Source of the DNA: Flavobacteriaceae bacterium
Lineage (GTDB): Bacteria > Bacteroidota > Bacteroidia > Flavobacteriales > Flavobacteriaceae
DNA length: 64,000 nucleotides
Assembly: GCA_947373225.1 (NCBI GenBank)
Contig: CANBWX010000001.1
Location: 62,001-126,000, forward strand
Direction: 5' to 3'
Both the position numbers and the translations under genes were made by a program. Under the pieces are notes generated by a model. That model did no database searches, was not told the origin of the DNA, and saw only the letters and a program-made list of their open reading frames with translations. Shown here piece after piece: positions 53,647 to 63,033 of this stretch (its first letter is position 1; every line of letters begins with the position of its first letter).

Positions 53647-56124
53647 ATGAAAAAATTCTCATTTTCGAAAATTGCGAAAATTTCGCTTCTTTCAACATTA
53701 GTTGTTTCTGGAGTTTCTTGGAGTAAAAATCCTGAAATAAAAGATGCAAACGGTAACCCATTAATTACTGTTAATGGTTATACTTTTTCTGATTTAAACC
53801 AAAACGGAAAATTAGATAAATATGAAGATACGCGTCTTCCGATGGCTGATCGTATTCAGGATTTGATAAGCAAAATGACCGATGATGAAAAAGCAAATAT
53901 GCTTATCGGAATTGGAATGCCAGGTTTTGATGCAACTACTTTTAAGTTCACAACTGAAGGTTTCCAAGGAAAAGTACCAGGAGCTGCAGGTGGAACTTTT
54001 GAATTAAAAAGATTAGGAATTGCATCCGTTATTGTCTCAGACGGTCCTGCTGGATTGAGAATTAATCCAAAAAGAAATAACGATTCCAACTCTTATTATG
54101 CAACTGCATTTCCTGTTGGAACTTCATTGGCTTCGACTTGGAATACGGAGTTAATCAATACTGTAGGAAAAGCAATGGGTAACGAAGTAAAAGAATATGG
54201 TGTTGATGTTTTACTTGGACCTGGAATGAACATTCATAGAAATCCTTTGTGTGGTAGAAATTTTGAATATTATTCGGAAGATCCTTTACTTACAGGAAAA
54301 ATTTCGGCAGCAATCGTAAATGGTATTCAATCGAACGGCGTTGGAACTTCGGTTAAACATTTCGCTGCAAACAATCAAGAGCGCAATCGTATGGGTGTAA
54401 ATGCTCATGTTAGCGAAAGAGCTTTGCGTGAAATTTATTTAAGAGGTTTTGAAATCACTGTAAAAGAAGCACAACCTTGGACAATAATGTCTTCTTACAA
54501 CTTGATTAATGGAACGTATACTTCTCAAAGAAAAGATTTATTGACAACGGTTTTAAGAAATGAATGGGGTTTTAAAGGTTTAGTAATGACCGATTGGTTT
54601 GGTGGTTATGATGGATTTTTTGGTAAAAACTCTCCTTTTTCTCCAAATGCAGTAAGTGATGTTAATGCACAATTATCTGCTGGAAATGACTTATTGATGC
54701 CGGGAATGCCAGCTCAAAAACAAGCAATTTTAGACAATTTAAAAAGTGGAAAATTATCCGCAGCTGTTGTCAACAAAGATTTGACTCGCATTTTAGAATT
54801 GGTTATGAAATCGCCTTCAATGAATAACTACAAATATTCAGAGAAGCCAAACTTAAAAGAAAATGCAGAAGTTACTAGACAAGCTGCAGCCGAAGGAACT
54901 ATTTTATTAAAAAATGACAAAAACACTTTACCATTCACATCTAAATCTGCGCCGTTAGCAATTTTCGGATTAACATCTTATGATTTTATTTCAGGAGGAA
55001 CAGGAAGTGGTGATGTAAATGAAGCCTATACCATTTCATTAATTGACGGATTAACAAATTCAGGATTTTCAATTGATAAAGATCTTGAAGGTTTATACAA
55101 ACCATACGCAGCGGATCAAAAAGCAAAAGAATTGGATCGTCGTGAAAAAAATGGCGGATTAATGGCTACCCCAAAACGTCTTTTAGAATTAGAATTAAGT
55201 AAAGAAATTATCGCAAGCAAAGCCAATTCGTCTGAAGTTGCTTTAATTACAATAGGAAGAAATGCTGGTGAAGGTGCTGATAGAAATGTCGACGAAGACT
55301 TTAATTTAGCCGCTGACGAAGTAGCTTTAATCAACAATGTTTCTGAAGCTTTTCATGCCAAAGGCAAAAAAGTAGTTGTAGTTTTGAATATTGGTGGTGT
55401 AATTGAAACTGCTAGTTGGAAAGACAAAGTAGATGCAATTCTTTTGCCATGGCAACCGGGTCAAGAAGGTGGAAATTCTGTTGCGGATGTTTTCTCAGGA
55501 AAAGTAACGCCATCAGGAAAATTAACCATGACTTTCCCAGTGAAATATGAAGATACACCTTCTGCTAAAAACTGGATTGGAACGCCTGCCGAAAACCCAA
55601 CAAGCGTAACTTATGAAGAGGGAGTTTATGTTGGATACCGTTATTTCAACACTTTTAACGTAAAACCATCTTACGAATTTGGTTACGGATTATCGTATAC
55701 AAACTTTGATGTTTCTGGTTTAAAACTAAGCGCTGCCACTTTTGCTACTAAATTAACTGCAACAGTAACGGTTAAAAACACAGGAAATATAGCAGGAAAA
55801 GAAGTGATAGAATTATATCTTTCGGCTCCAGCCAAAAATATTGACAAACCAAGTTCAGAGTTGAAAGCTTTCGCCAAAACAAATTTGTTGCAACCAGGAG
55901 AAAGTCAAACCATTACTTTGACAATAAACCCTAAAGATTTAGCTTCATTTGTAACTGATAAAAATGCTTGGATTGCTGAAGCTGGTACTTACAAAGTGTC
56001 TATTGGAACTTCATCATTAAACATCAAACAAACGGCTAGTTTTTCTGTAGCAAAAGAATTGGTAGTTGAAAAAACAAATTCTTCGTTTGTTGCTGATGCT
56101 AAATTTTCAGATTTAAAACATTAA
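53647..56124 (+). CDS. bglX: Glycoside hydrolase family 3 beta-glucosidase
   Basis: An 825-residue exported GH3 enzyme (signal KISLLSTLVVSGVSWSKNP). Residues 49-60 (DLNQNGKLDKYE) form a canonical EF-hand calcium loop, common ahead of Bacteroidetes GH3 domains. The TIM barrel holds VSDGPAGLR, GPGMNIHRNPLCGRNFEYYS, KHFAANNQE and the nucleophile Asp316 in GLVMTDWFGGYDG. The alpha/beta sandwich has AIFGLTSYDFISGGTGSGDV. The C-terminal Fn3-like domain ends with YEFGYGLSYTNFDVSG and later strands. It releases glucose from beta-glucosides in the periplasm. It is under the palindromic operator at 53599-53621 and ends before a hairpin terminator. Confidence 0.94.
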   Translation: MKKFSFSKIAKISLLSTLVVSGVSWSKNPEIKDANGNPLITVNGYTFSDLNQNGKLDKYEDTRLPMADRIQDLISKMTDDEKANMLIGIGMPGFDATTFKFTTEGFQGKVPGAAGGTFELKRLGIASVIVSDGPAGLRINPKRNNDSNSYYATAFPVGTSLASTWNTELINTVGKAMGNEVKEYGVDVLLGPGMNIHRNPLCGRNFEYYSEDPLLTGKISAAIVNGIQSNGVGTSVKHFAANNQERNRMGVNAHVSERALREIYLRGFEITVKEAQPWTIMSSYNLINGTYTSQRKDLLTTVLRNEWGFKGLVMTDWFGGYDGFFGKNSPFSPNAVSDVNAQLSAGNDLLMPGMPAQKQAILDNLKSGKLSAAVVNKDLTRILELVMKSPSMNNYKYSEKPNLKENAEVTRQAAAEGTILLKNDKNTLPFTSKSAPLAIFGLTSYDFISGGTGSGDVNEAYTISLIDGLTNSGFSIDKDLEGLYKPYAADQKAKELDRREKNGGLMATPKRLLELELSKEIIASKANSSEVALITIGRNAGEGADRNVDEDFNLAADEVALINNVSEAFHAKGKKVVVVLNIGGVIETASWKDKVDAILLPWQPGQEGGNSVADVFSGKVTPSGKLTMTFPVKYEDTPSAKNWIGTPAENPTSVTYEEGVYVGYRYFNTFNVKPSYEFGYGLSYTNFDVSGLKLSAATFATKLTATVTVKNTGNIAGKEVIELYLSAPAKNIDKPSSELKAFAKTNLLQPGESQTITLTINPKDLASFVTDKNAWIAEAGTYKVSIGTSSLNIKQTASFSVAKELVVEKTNSSFVADAKFSDLKH

Positions 56125-56172
56125 ATTGGTGCATAAAATGCTTGTTACAACTTCTGTAAAGAAGTAGCTATT

Positions 56173-56200
56173 AAAAGCCTGACAGAAATGTTGGGCTTTT
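56173..56200 (+). terminator. Terminator after the beta-glucosidase gene
   Basis: AAAAGCC (56173-56179) pairs with GGCTTTT (56194-56200). Inside, ACA pairs with TGT around a GAAA tetraloop, with two G:T wobbles. The stem is about 12 pairs and ends in TTTT. Confidence 0.75.
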
Positions 56201-56269
56201 ATAACTAAAACTAAATTCGATTTTAATTTTAAGAGGACAACTATTTTCTGTTTTCGAAATATTAAAATA

Positions 56270-56277
56270 TATATTTG
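56270..56277 (+). promoter_or_regulatory. -7 element of the acyltransferase gene
   Basis: TATATTTG is an exact TAnnTTTG match ending 20 bases before the ATG at 56298. I found no TTTG at a standard distance upstream, so only half the promoter is supported. Confidence 0.45.
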
Positions 56278-56297
56278 ACGAAATAAAATTAAAACCT

Positions 56298-57407
56298 ATG
56301 AATAACAATACTATAACTTCAAAACCCCACTACCCTATTTTAGACGGATTGCGTGGTGTTGCGGCATTGATCGTGGTTGCTTTTCACCTTTTTGAAGCCC
56401 ACTCAAAAGGGCCTCTTTATCAAACATTAAATCACGGATACCTTGCTGTAGATTTTTTCTTTTTACTATCTGGATTTGTAATTGCTTATGCTTATGATGA
56501 TCGATGGGGGAAAATGTCGATTGGAAATTTTTTTAAACGACGATTAATCCGTTTGCAACCCATGATTATTATGGGAATGATAATTGGTGCTCTGTTGTTC
56601 TATTATCAAGATTCGGTATTGTGGCCTCATATACATGAGGTTCCCGTATGGAAAATGCTACTGGTTATGGCTATTGGTTTTACTTTGATTCCCGTTCCGC
56701 CGTCTTTAGACATTCGTGGTTGGACAGAAATGCACCCGCTAAACGGACCAGGTTGGTCTTTATTTTATGAATATATAGCTAATATTCTGTATGCTCTTTT
56801 TGTTAGAAAATTTTCAAAAACAGTACTTTCAATTCTCGTATTTCTTTCTGGATGTGCACTAATTTATCTTACTTTAACAACTCCAGAATGTGATGTAATT
56901 GGGGGTTGGTCATTAGAACCTGCACAAATGCAAATAGGTTTTTCTCGTATGATGTATCCCTTTTTTGCAGGAATATTGCTTTTCAGAATGGGGAAATTAA
57001 TTCAAATAAAAAATGCTTTCTTTTGGAGCAGTTTTCTAGTTATAATTGCTTTGGTTATGCCTAGAATTGGCGGAAGTGAGCATATGTGGATGAATGGTCT
57101 TTATGAATCTTTTGTAATTATATTCTTTTTTCCTTTCATTATATTTTTGGGTGCTGGAGGAGAAATAAAAAGTAAATTTTCTTCAAAAATATGTAATTTT
57201 TTTGGCGATATATCCTACCCCATTTATATAACACATTATCCTATAATATATATTTACACCGCTTGGGTTGCCAATACTAAAATTTCTATTAGTGAAGCCT
57301 ATCCTGTAACCATTTTAAGTTTTTTATCGGCTGTTTTACTTGCCTATATTTGTTTGAAATTGTATGATATTCCGGTAAGAAAATGGATTAATAAAAAACT
57401 TTCATAA
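56298..57407 (+). CDS. Acyltransferase family 3 (OafA/YrhL-like) membrane protein
   Basis: A 369-residue inner-membrane O-acyltransferase with about ten helices. The N-terminal YPILDGLRGVAALIVVAFHL contains the expected Arg and His of the family's first helix. GYLAVDFFFLLSGFVIAYAY gives the FF-LSGF block, followed by RLIRLQPM. The C-terminal YPIYITHYPIIYIYTAW matches the family's YPIYLTH end. Such enzymes acetylate sugars or lipids. The target is unknown and no polysaccharide genes are adjacent. Confidence 0.92.
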   Translation: MNNNTITSKPHYPILDGLRGVAALIVVAFHLFEAHSKGPLYQTLNHGYLAVDFFFLLSGFVIAYAYDDRWGKMSIGNFFKRRLIRLQPMIIMGMIIGALLFYYQDSVLWPHIHEVPVWKMLLVMAIGFTLIPVPPSLDIRGWTEMHPLNGPGWSLFYEYIANILYALFVRKFSKTVLSILVFLSGCALIYLTLTTPECDVIGGWSLEPAQMQIGFSRMMYPFFAGILLFRMGKLIQIKNAFFWSSFLVIIALVMPRIGGSEHMWMNGLYESFVIIFFFPFIIFLGAGGEIKSKFSSKICNFFGDISYPIYITHYPIIYIYTAWVANTKISISEAYPVTILSFLSAVLLAYICLKLYDIPVRKWINKKLS

Positions 57408-57471
57408 ACTGGATATTTATTTTTCTAAAGCAATAAAAAAATAAACAAATTTTCATTTTTGATAATGATAT

Positions 57472-57508
57472 AAAAAATGGATTCGGTATAAATCGAGTCC
57501 ATTTTTTT
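57472..57508 (+). terminator. Terminator after the acyltransferase gene
   Basis: AAAAAATGGA (57472-57481) pairs with TCCATTTTTT (57498-57507), extended inward by four more pairs (one G:T) around an 8-base loop. It ends in a T-run. The T-run also carries a TTTG (57506-57509) that can serve as the -33 part of the panB promoter. Confidence 0.85.
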
Positions 57509-57539
57509 GTTTTAAAAGGAATAGTTTTTACTACTTTTA
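57506..57539 (+). promoter_or_regulatory. Probable panB promoter
   Basis: TTTG (57506-57509) and TACTTTTA (57532-57539, 7 of 8 to TAnnTTTG) are 22 bases apart. The panB ATG follows 21 bases later. Confidence 0.5.
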
Positions 57540-57560
57540 CAGCCTAAATCTAAAGCAAAA

Positions 57561-58379
57561 ATGTCTGCATCTAAAAAAGATTACAAAAGAATTACCACAA
57601 AGTCATTAATAGAAATGAAATCTCATGGAGAAAAAATCTCTATGCTTACGGCTTATGATTACTCCATGGCAAAAATCGTTGATGCTGCCGGAGTTGACGT
57701 AATATTAGTGGGGGATTCTGCATCGAATGTTATGGCGGGTCACGAAACTACTTTGCCCATTACTTTAGACCAAATGATTTATCACGCATCGAGTGTGGTT
57801 CGTGCTATTTCAAGAGCTTTAGTTGTTGTCGATTTACCTTTTGGAAGTTATCAATCGGATCCAAAAGAAGCTTTGCGTTCTTCTATACGAATTATGAAAG
57901 AAAGTGGCGGACATGCTGTAAAATTAGAAGGTGGAAGTGAAATTTCAGCTTCTATCAAAAAAATATTAAACGCTGGAATTCCCGTTATGGGACATTTGGG
58001 TTTAACCCCACAATCTATCTATAAATTTGGAACTTATACCGTTCGTGCCAAAGAGGAAGAGGAAGCCGAAAAATTAATGGAAGATGCCAAACTGCTAGAG
58101 AAATTAGGCTGCTTTGCAATAGTTATCGAAAAAGTTCCTGCACATTTAGCCGAAAAAGTAGCCAAAAGTGTTGCTATTCCTATCATAGGTATTGGTGCTG
58201 GTGGCGGTGTCGACGGGCAAGTTTTGGTTATTCATGATATGTTAGGAATGAATAATGAATTCAGTCCTAGATTTTTACGTCGTTATATGGATTTGTACGA
58301 AGGAATGACAAAAGCAATTGGCCAATATGTTACTGACGTAAAATCAAGCGATTTCCCAAATTCTAGTGAGCAATATTAA
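57561..58379 (+). CDS. panB: 3-methyl-2-oxobutanoate hydroxymethyltransferase
   Basis: PanB makes ketopantoate from alpha-ketoisovalerate and 5,10-methylene-THF, the first step of pantothenate and CoA synthesis. The 272-residue length is normal. Motifs are [40 protein letters not shown] (metal-binding Asp), [30 protein letters not shown] and [20 protein letters not shown]. All active-site residues expected are visible. Its stop overlaps the first base of the inverted repeat that brackets the next gene. Confidence 0.97.
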   Translation: MSASKKDYKRITTKSLIEMKSHGEKISMLTAYDYSMAKIVDAAGVDVILVGDSASNVMAGHETTLPITLDQMIYHASSVVRAISRALVVVDLPFGSYQSDPKEALRSSIRIMKESGGHAVKLEGGSEISASIKKILNAGIPVMGHLGLTPQSIYKFGTYTVRAKEEEEAEKLMEDAKLLEKLGCFAIVIEKVPAHLAEKVAKSVAIPIIGIGAGGGVDGQVLVIHDMLGMNNEFSPRFLRRYMDLYEGMTKAIGQYVTDVKSSDFPNSSEQY

Positions 58380-58400
58380 TTTAGACTTCTTAGATTTTTA
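58379..58400. repeat. Left arm of a 22-base inverted repeat flanking the serine hydrolase gene
   Basis: The arm begins at the last base of the panB stop with ATTTAGACTTCTTAGATTTT and is the exact reverse complement of 59514-59535. It continues into TTAGA(C/T) units up to about 58430, spaced about every 9-13 bases, like the repeat near kdpA. Confidence 0.85.
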
Positions 58401-58475
58401 GACTAAACTTAGACAAATTAGATTTAAAAGTTGTAAAATATTATTTATTTTCTTAAGATAGAAAAATAGCTTGAA

Positions 58476-59516
58476 ATGAAACAAATATTCAGAATCACAT
58501 ATCTAATACCCTTTTTAGTTTTATTCATCAATTGCAATTCTTTTGGACAAAAAATTAATGATTATTCAACAAAAATTGACAGTTTAATAAAAACAACCAA
58601 TGTTAGACAATTTAACGGTGTTATTTTAATTTCTCAAAACGGAAAAATAAAATATTCAAAAGCATATGGCTTTTCAAATTTTGATACTAAAAGAGTATTA
58701 AATATTAATGATCTTTTTGAGATAATGTCAAATAGCAAACAAATAACAGCTGTTTTAATATTGAAAGAAGTTGAAAAAGGGAATATTGATTTACAATCGC
58801 CAATAAAAAAATATTTGCCTAATTTAACTCAAACTTGGGCAGATTCAGTTACTGTTCATCAATTATTAAATCATACTCACGGAATTGAAGCTATTGATAA
58901 ACCATTACTATTTAAATCAGGAACAGATTTTAAATATGGAAATTTATCAAATATACTTTTAGGGCAAATAATAGAATTTTCTTCAAAAAGAACTTATTCA
59001 GAAATGGCTAATGAACTTTTCAAAAATTTAAGAATGAAAAATACTTTTGCCTATTCAAAAGATAAGATGCAAAAAGTGGTTTCCGGACATATTAATAAAG
59101 AAAATTCATTTAAGGTTGTAAATTCAACACAAATTAAGGAAGAAAACATTCCTGCTGACGGAATAATTACAACGGCAAAAGATTTATCAATCTGGAACAA
59201 TAATCTTCATAAAGGGAAAATATTAAAATCCAAAACATATCAATTAATGACAACTTCAACAGTGTTTGCCCAACATGATGTTTTTGGAAAAGAAAAAGTT
59301 GGTTATGGTTATGGAATACGAATTTGCGAAAATGACAAAAAAAAATATATTGGTCATACAGGTTTGGGAGATGGATTTGCATCAATGAATTTATATTTTC
59401 CAAAAAAAGATATAAGCATAATCGTCTTGGAAAATCAAATGAATGAAAAGTTCGAATTGTCCTATTATTTCGGAATCGAAATAAAAAAAATAATACTGAA
59501 TACAGATCCACTTTAA
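58476..59516 (+). CDS. Serine hydrolase, class C beta-lactamase/penicillin-binding fold
   Basis: A 346-residue exported protein, probably lipidated (signal with INC at Cys20). It has the beta-lactamase-like fold: SxxK with Ser85 and Lys88 in FEIMSNSKQITAV, the YxN-type motif in FKYGNLSN and the HTG block in YIGHTGLGDGFAS. Family members are D,D-peptidases, esterases or peptidases; true antibiotic resistance cannot be inferred. The gene lies between panB and the pseudouridine synthase and is bracketed by a perfect 22-base inverted repeat (58379-58400 and 59514-59535), so it may be a recent insertion. Its stop codon is within the right arm. Confidence 0.88.
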   Translation: MKQIFRITYLIPFLVLFINCNSFGQKINDYSTKIDSLIKTTNVRQFNGVILISQNGKIKYSKAYGFSNFDTKRVLNINDLFEIMSNSKQITAVLILKEVEKGNIDLQSPIKKYLPNLTQTWADSVTVHQLLNHTHGIEAIDKPLLFKSGTDFKYGNLSNILLGQIIEFSSKRTYSEMANELFKNLRMKNTFAYSKDKMQKVVSGHINKENSFKVVNSTQIKEENIPADGIITTAKDLSIWNNNLHKGKILKSKTYQLMTTSTVFAQHDVFGKEKVGYGYGIRICENDKKKYIGHTGLGDGFASMNLYFPKKDISIIVLENQMNEKFELSYYFGIEIKKIILNTDPL

Positions 59517-59535
59517 AAATCTAAGAAGTCTAAAT
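59514..59535. repeat. Right arm of the 22-base inverted repeat flanking the serine hydrolase gene
   Basis: This exact reverse complement of 58379-58400 begins with the hydrolase stop codon TAA and runs into the first two bases of the next gene's ATG (59534). It therefore includes the likely ribosome-binding region of that gene. Confidence 0.85.
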
Positions 59536-60223
59536 GAAAATCGTTTCCACAAAAAACAACCTCCAAATTCTGTACGAAGACAACCATCTTATTGTGGTGA
59601 ACAAGCGTGTGGGCGATATTGTGCAAGGAGACAAAACGGGCGACAAACCCCTTTCGGATGTTGTAAAAGAATACATCAAAGACAAATACAACAAACCTGG
59701 AGAAGTTTTCTTGGGAGTGGTACATCGACTAGATCGACCAACAACCGGAATCGTAGTTTTTGCAAGAACAAGCAAGGCTTTAACCCGAATGAATGAATTA
59801 TTCAGCAACCGCGAAACCCAGAAAACCTATTGGGCAATCGTAAAAAATAAACCTCAAAATTCCGAAGATAAACTCGTTCATTACATCAAACGAAACGAGA
59901 AAAATAATACTTCAAAAGCACATAATAAAGAAGTTCCCGAAAGTAAAATGGCTAGTTTAGATTATAAAATAATCAAAGAACTGAACAATTATTTTGCTTT
60001 GGAAATCAATCTTCATACCGGAAGGCATCACCAAATTAGAGCACAACTTTCGGCAATTGGTTCGCCTATAAAAGGTGATTTGAAATATGGTTTCGACCGA
60101 AGCAATCCGGATGGCGGGATTCATCTTCATGCTCGAAAACTGATTTTTGTTCATCCTGTTTCTAAAGAAAACATTGCAATTGTTGCTCCAGTTCCAAATG
60201 ACGTAATTTGGAATGCTGTATAA
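59534..60223 (+). CDS. RluA-family pseudouridine synthase
   Basis: A 229-residue enzyme that isomerises uridine in rRNA or tRNA. The core has the catalytic-Asp motif in VVHRLDRPTTGIVVFARTSK (HRLDRxTTG). Other blocks are ILYEDNHLIVVNKRVGDIVQ at the N-terminus, LHTGRHHQIRAQLSAIGSPI and IHLHARKLIFVHPVSK. It lacks an N-terminal S4 domain, so it is the short form; the exact RNA site is not decided. Its ATG begins inside the right arm of the 22-base repeat. Confidence 0.93.
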   Translation: MKIVSTKNNLQILYEDNHLIVVNKRVGDIVQGDKTGDKPLSDVVKEYIKDKYNKPGEVFLGVVHRLDRPTTGIVVFARTSKALTRMNELFSNRETQKTYWAIVKNKPQNSEDKLVHYIKRNEKNNTSKAHNKEVPESKMASLDYKIIKELNNYFALEINLHTGRHHQIRAQLSAIGSPIKGDLKYGFDRSNPDGGIHLHARKLIFVHPVSKENIAIVAPVPNDVIWNAV

Positions 60224-60269
60224 TTATAAAAAAATGTAACTTTACATAAACCCTAAATAATAAATAAAC

Positions 60270-61622
60270 ATGAAAAAGATACCCCTAATTATCTGTTTAA
60301 TTTCTTTTTTGAATATCGCTGCTCAAGACCATTTTTCAGGCATAAATACTTCTCGTAGAGTCGGTATTTTGAATGCTGGAGTTAACCCCGCTGAACTTTT
60401 GAATTTAAGTTCAAAATATGAAACAAATTTATTTTCATTGAGTATTAATGCCTCCAACAATAAAATTGGATTTAGTGATATTGTAAACGGAAATAATATT
60501 GAAGACAAAATCTTAAAAGGAAATGAACCTATAAATATGCGCGTAGATGCTGAAATTTATGGTCCTGGATTTGCCATTAGAATGAATAAATGGGCTTTTG
60601 GATTTTCTACTAAAGCCTATGCTAAATTAAATCTTGTAGACGTTGACCCTAATTTAGGAAATGCAATAAATACAAGTATCAATAACCTTACTTTGGGTTC
60701 CTCCACTACAATAAATAATAATTACAATCAACGGTTGAACGGAACAAGTTGGGGAGAAATGGATTTTTCATTGGCAAGAAATTTATTCGAAAATGAAAAA
60801 CATAAATTCAATGCCGGTGCAACTTTAAAGTTATTATTTCCTGGTTCTTATACCAATTTTGGTTTAGATCAATTTCAAGGAACTATCAATGTGATTGGCA
60901 CAGAGGCGTATTTGAATAATACAAATGCTAAATTAAACATTGCTTATTCTGGAAATTTAAACGGAAATTTTGCTAATTTCAATGATTATACAAAATCAAT
61001 GTTTGGACAAATGAATGGAGTTGCAGCAGATTTTGGTCTTAATTACCAATTGAAAGATAAAAGCGGTTATAAAATAAACACTGGTTTATCGATTAGAAAT
61101 ATTGGCGGAATGACCTTTGACAATGCTGGAAATTCATCTACAAATTATTCCTTAAAAATTCAATCTACAATTGCTAACCCAAATGGATTAGCGATGAGCC
61201 AATTTCAAAATAGTAGCGATCTTAAAGGAATTGAAACTGTTTTGCAAAATAATGGTTACTTAACAAAAACTGAATCTAATACTAGCATCAAGGTAAAATT
61301 GCCAACAACATTCACCTTTTATGCTGATTTAAAAGTATATTCTAAATTGTACTTAACTCTTTACACCCAACAAAAACTTGGAAATGACAGCAAAGACAAT
61401 CAAGTAACTACACAAAATGTAGTTTCGGTGATTCCTCGATTTTCTTTAAAGAATTTTGAAATTTATTCCGCTTGGTCTGCGAATGAAATTTCTGGAACAA
61501 CTGGTGGTTTAGGATTTAGAGTTTATGGATTCTATTTAGGTTCTAGTTCAATCGTAACCGCATTGGTTAGTGATACAAAACAAGCCGATTTATATTTAGG
61601 ATATAGATTGGGATTAAAATAA
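60270..61622 (+). CDS. Exported DUF5723 family protein
   Basis: A 450-residue protein with a signal peptide (MKKIPLIICLISFLNIAAQ). The mature start DHFSGINTSRRVGILNAGVN is typical of DUF5723, a Bacteroidetes-only outer-membrane-like family. The later alternating-strand segments (ATLKLLFPGSYTNFGLD, SSSIVTALVSDTKQADLYLG) suggest a beta-barrel. The function is unknown to me. A near -7 element TAACTTTA lies at 60237-60244 within a small dyad ATGTAA/TTACAT. Confidence 0.85.
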   Translation: MKKIPLIICLISFLNIAAQDHFSGINTSRRVGILNAGVNPAELLNLSSKYETNLFSLSINASNNKIGFSDIVNGNNIEDKILKGNEPINMRVDAEIYGPGFAIRMNKWAFGFSTKAYAKLNLVDVDPNLGNAINTSINNLTLGSSTTINNNYNQRLNGTSWGEMDFSLARNLFENEKHKFNAGATLKLLFPGSYTNFGLDQFQGTINVIGTEAYLNNTNAKLNIAYSGNLNGNFANFNDYTKSMFGQMNGVAADFGLNYQLKDKSGYKINTGLSIRNIGGMTFDNAGNSSTNYSLKIQSTIANPNGLAMSQFQNSSDLKGIETVLQNNGYLTKTESNTSIKVKLPTTFTFYADLKVYSKLYLTLYTQQKLGNDSKDNQVTTQNVVSVIPRFSLKNFEIYSAWSANEISGTTGGLGFRVYGFYLGSSSIVTALVSDTKQADLYLGYRLGLK

Positions 61623-61647
61623 TTTCAATTTATAAAATTAATTATTG

Positions 61648-62976
61648 ATGAATTATAAAACTGATATTGGATACCGAAAAGAAAGTTTGATAAAGTTGCT
61701 GAATGCCGTTATCGTCTACGAAAACGAAATCATTCAAGCTTTATATGACGATTTCAAAAAGCCTGCTTTTGAAACTGTGCTTACCGAAACGAGCTATGTA
61801 ATATTAGAATTAAAAGACACTATTAAAAATTTGAAGAATTGGGCTAAGCCAAAAAGAGTTTTTCCATCCTTACTCAATTTCCCTTCAACTGATTGTATTT
61901 ATAAAGAACCTTACGGCAAAGTATTGATAATAGCGCCATGGAATTATCCATTTCAATTGGCGCTTTGTCCTTTAATTTCAGCAGTTGCAGCCGGAAATCA
62001 AGTGGTAGTAAAACCATCCGAACTTACTCCGAAAACCTCCGAAATAATTGCCAAAATAATCGCAAAAGTATTCGACAAAAACCATGTTGAAGTTATTGAA
62101 GGCGGTGTCGAAATTTCGCAAGAATTATTGGCGCAGCGCTGGGATTATATATTTTTTACAGGAAGTGTCGCCGTTGGTAAAATCGTGGCAAAAGCCGCTG
62201 CCGAAAATCTTACGCCAGTCACCCTTGAACTTGGTGGAAAAAATCCTTGTATTATTGACGAAACCGCTAATTTGAAATTGGCTGCCAAAAGAATCGTTTG
62301 GGGAAAATTTATGAATGCAGGACAAACTTGTATTGCGCCTGATTATATCTTGATTCAAAAGGATATGAAAAGTCATTTCGTAACCTACTTAATAGAAGAA
62401 ATTACCAAAGCCTACGGGCAAAATCCTGTTGAATCCCCTGATTTTGCACGAATCGTAAATACTAAAAATTGGCAACGATTGGTCAATATGATCGAGCCTA
62501 AAAAAGTAATTTTTGGCGGACAAACGGATATCGAAAATTGTTACATCGCTCCTACTCTACTTGAAGAAACGTCTACTGAAAGTTTAATCATGGCTGGCGA
62601 AATATTTGGTCCCATATTGCCCATTCTAACTTACGAAAGTGAAACAGATATTGAGGCGATTTTGTCCAAATACGAAAAACCGTTGGCTTTATATATCTTC
62701 ACCGAAAATCACGCATTTTCGAAAAAAATAATTCAGAATTATTCTTTTGGAGGTGGTTGTATCAATGACACAGTTGTTCATTTTTCGAATAAAAGAATCC
62801 CTTTTGGAGGTGTGGGTCATAGCGGAATTGGCGCTTACCACGGAAGCCTTAGTTTTGATATTTTTTCGCATCAAAAAGGAATTGTAAAAAAAGCAAATTG
62901 GCTAGATTTACCGATGCGTTATGCACCTTATAAAGGAAAATTAGCAACCATCAAAAAAATATTAAAATGGTTGTAA
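61648..62976 (+). CDS. Aldehyde dehydrogenase family protein
   Basis: A 442-residue NAD(P)-dependent aldehyde dehydrogenase, of the shorter class 3-like type. It has IIAPWNYPFQLALCPLI (cofactor region), VVKPSELTPK, FFTGSVAVGK, the catalytic Glu in PVTLELGGKNPCII and Cys228 in FMNAGQTCIAPDY. The C-terminus (FGGVGHSGIGAYHGSLSFDI) is typical of class 3 fatty-aldehyde enzymes. The ATG at 61648 was chosen rather than a TTG one codon earlier. It starts 25 bases after DUF5723. The substrate is probably a medium- or long-chain aldehyde, by family trend only. Confidence 0.94.
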   Translation: MNYKTDIGYRKESLIKLLNAVIVYENEIIQALYDDFKKPAFETVLTETSYVILELKDTIKNLKNWAKPKRVFPSLLNFPSTDCIYKEPYGKVLIIAPWNYPFQLALCPLISAVAAGNQVVVKPSELTPKTSEIIAKIIAKVFDKNHVEVIEGGVEISQELLAQRWDYIFFTGSVAVGKIVAKAAAENLTPVTLELGGKNPCIIDETANLKLAAKRIVWGKFMNAGQTCIAPDYILIQKDMKSHFVTYLIEEITKAYGQNPVESPDFARIVNTKNWQRLVNMIEPKKVIFGGQTDIENCYIAPTLLEETSTESLIMAGEIFGPILPILTYESETDIEAILSKYEKPLALYIFTENHAFSKKIIQNYSFGGGCINDTVVHFSNKRIPFGGVGHSGIGAYHGSLSFDIFSHQKGIVKKANWLDLPMRYAPYKGKLATIKKILKWL

Positions 62977-63033
62977 ATAATTGAAGCTTAACAACAAAAT
63001 TTTAAAAAATTAGAAATTAAATATTAATAAAAT

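Noticed and set aside
58476-59516. Beta-lactam resistance gene
   Set aside because: The fold is shared by many esterases and peptidases, and the motifs do not identify a true class C beta-lactamase.
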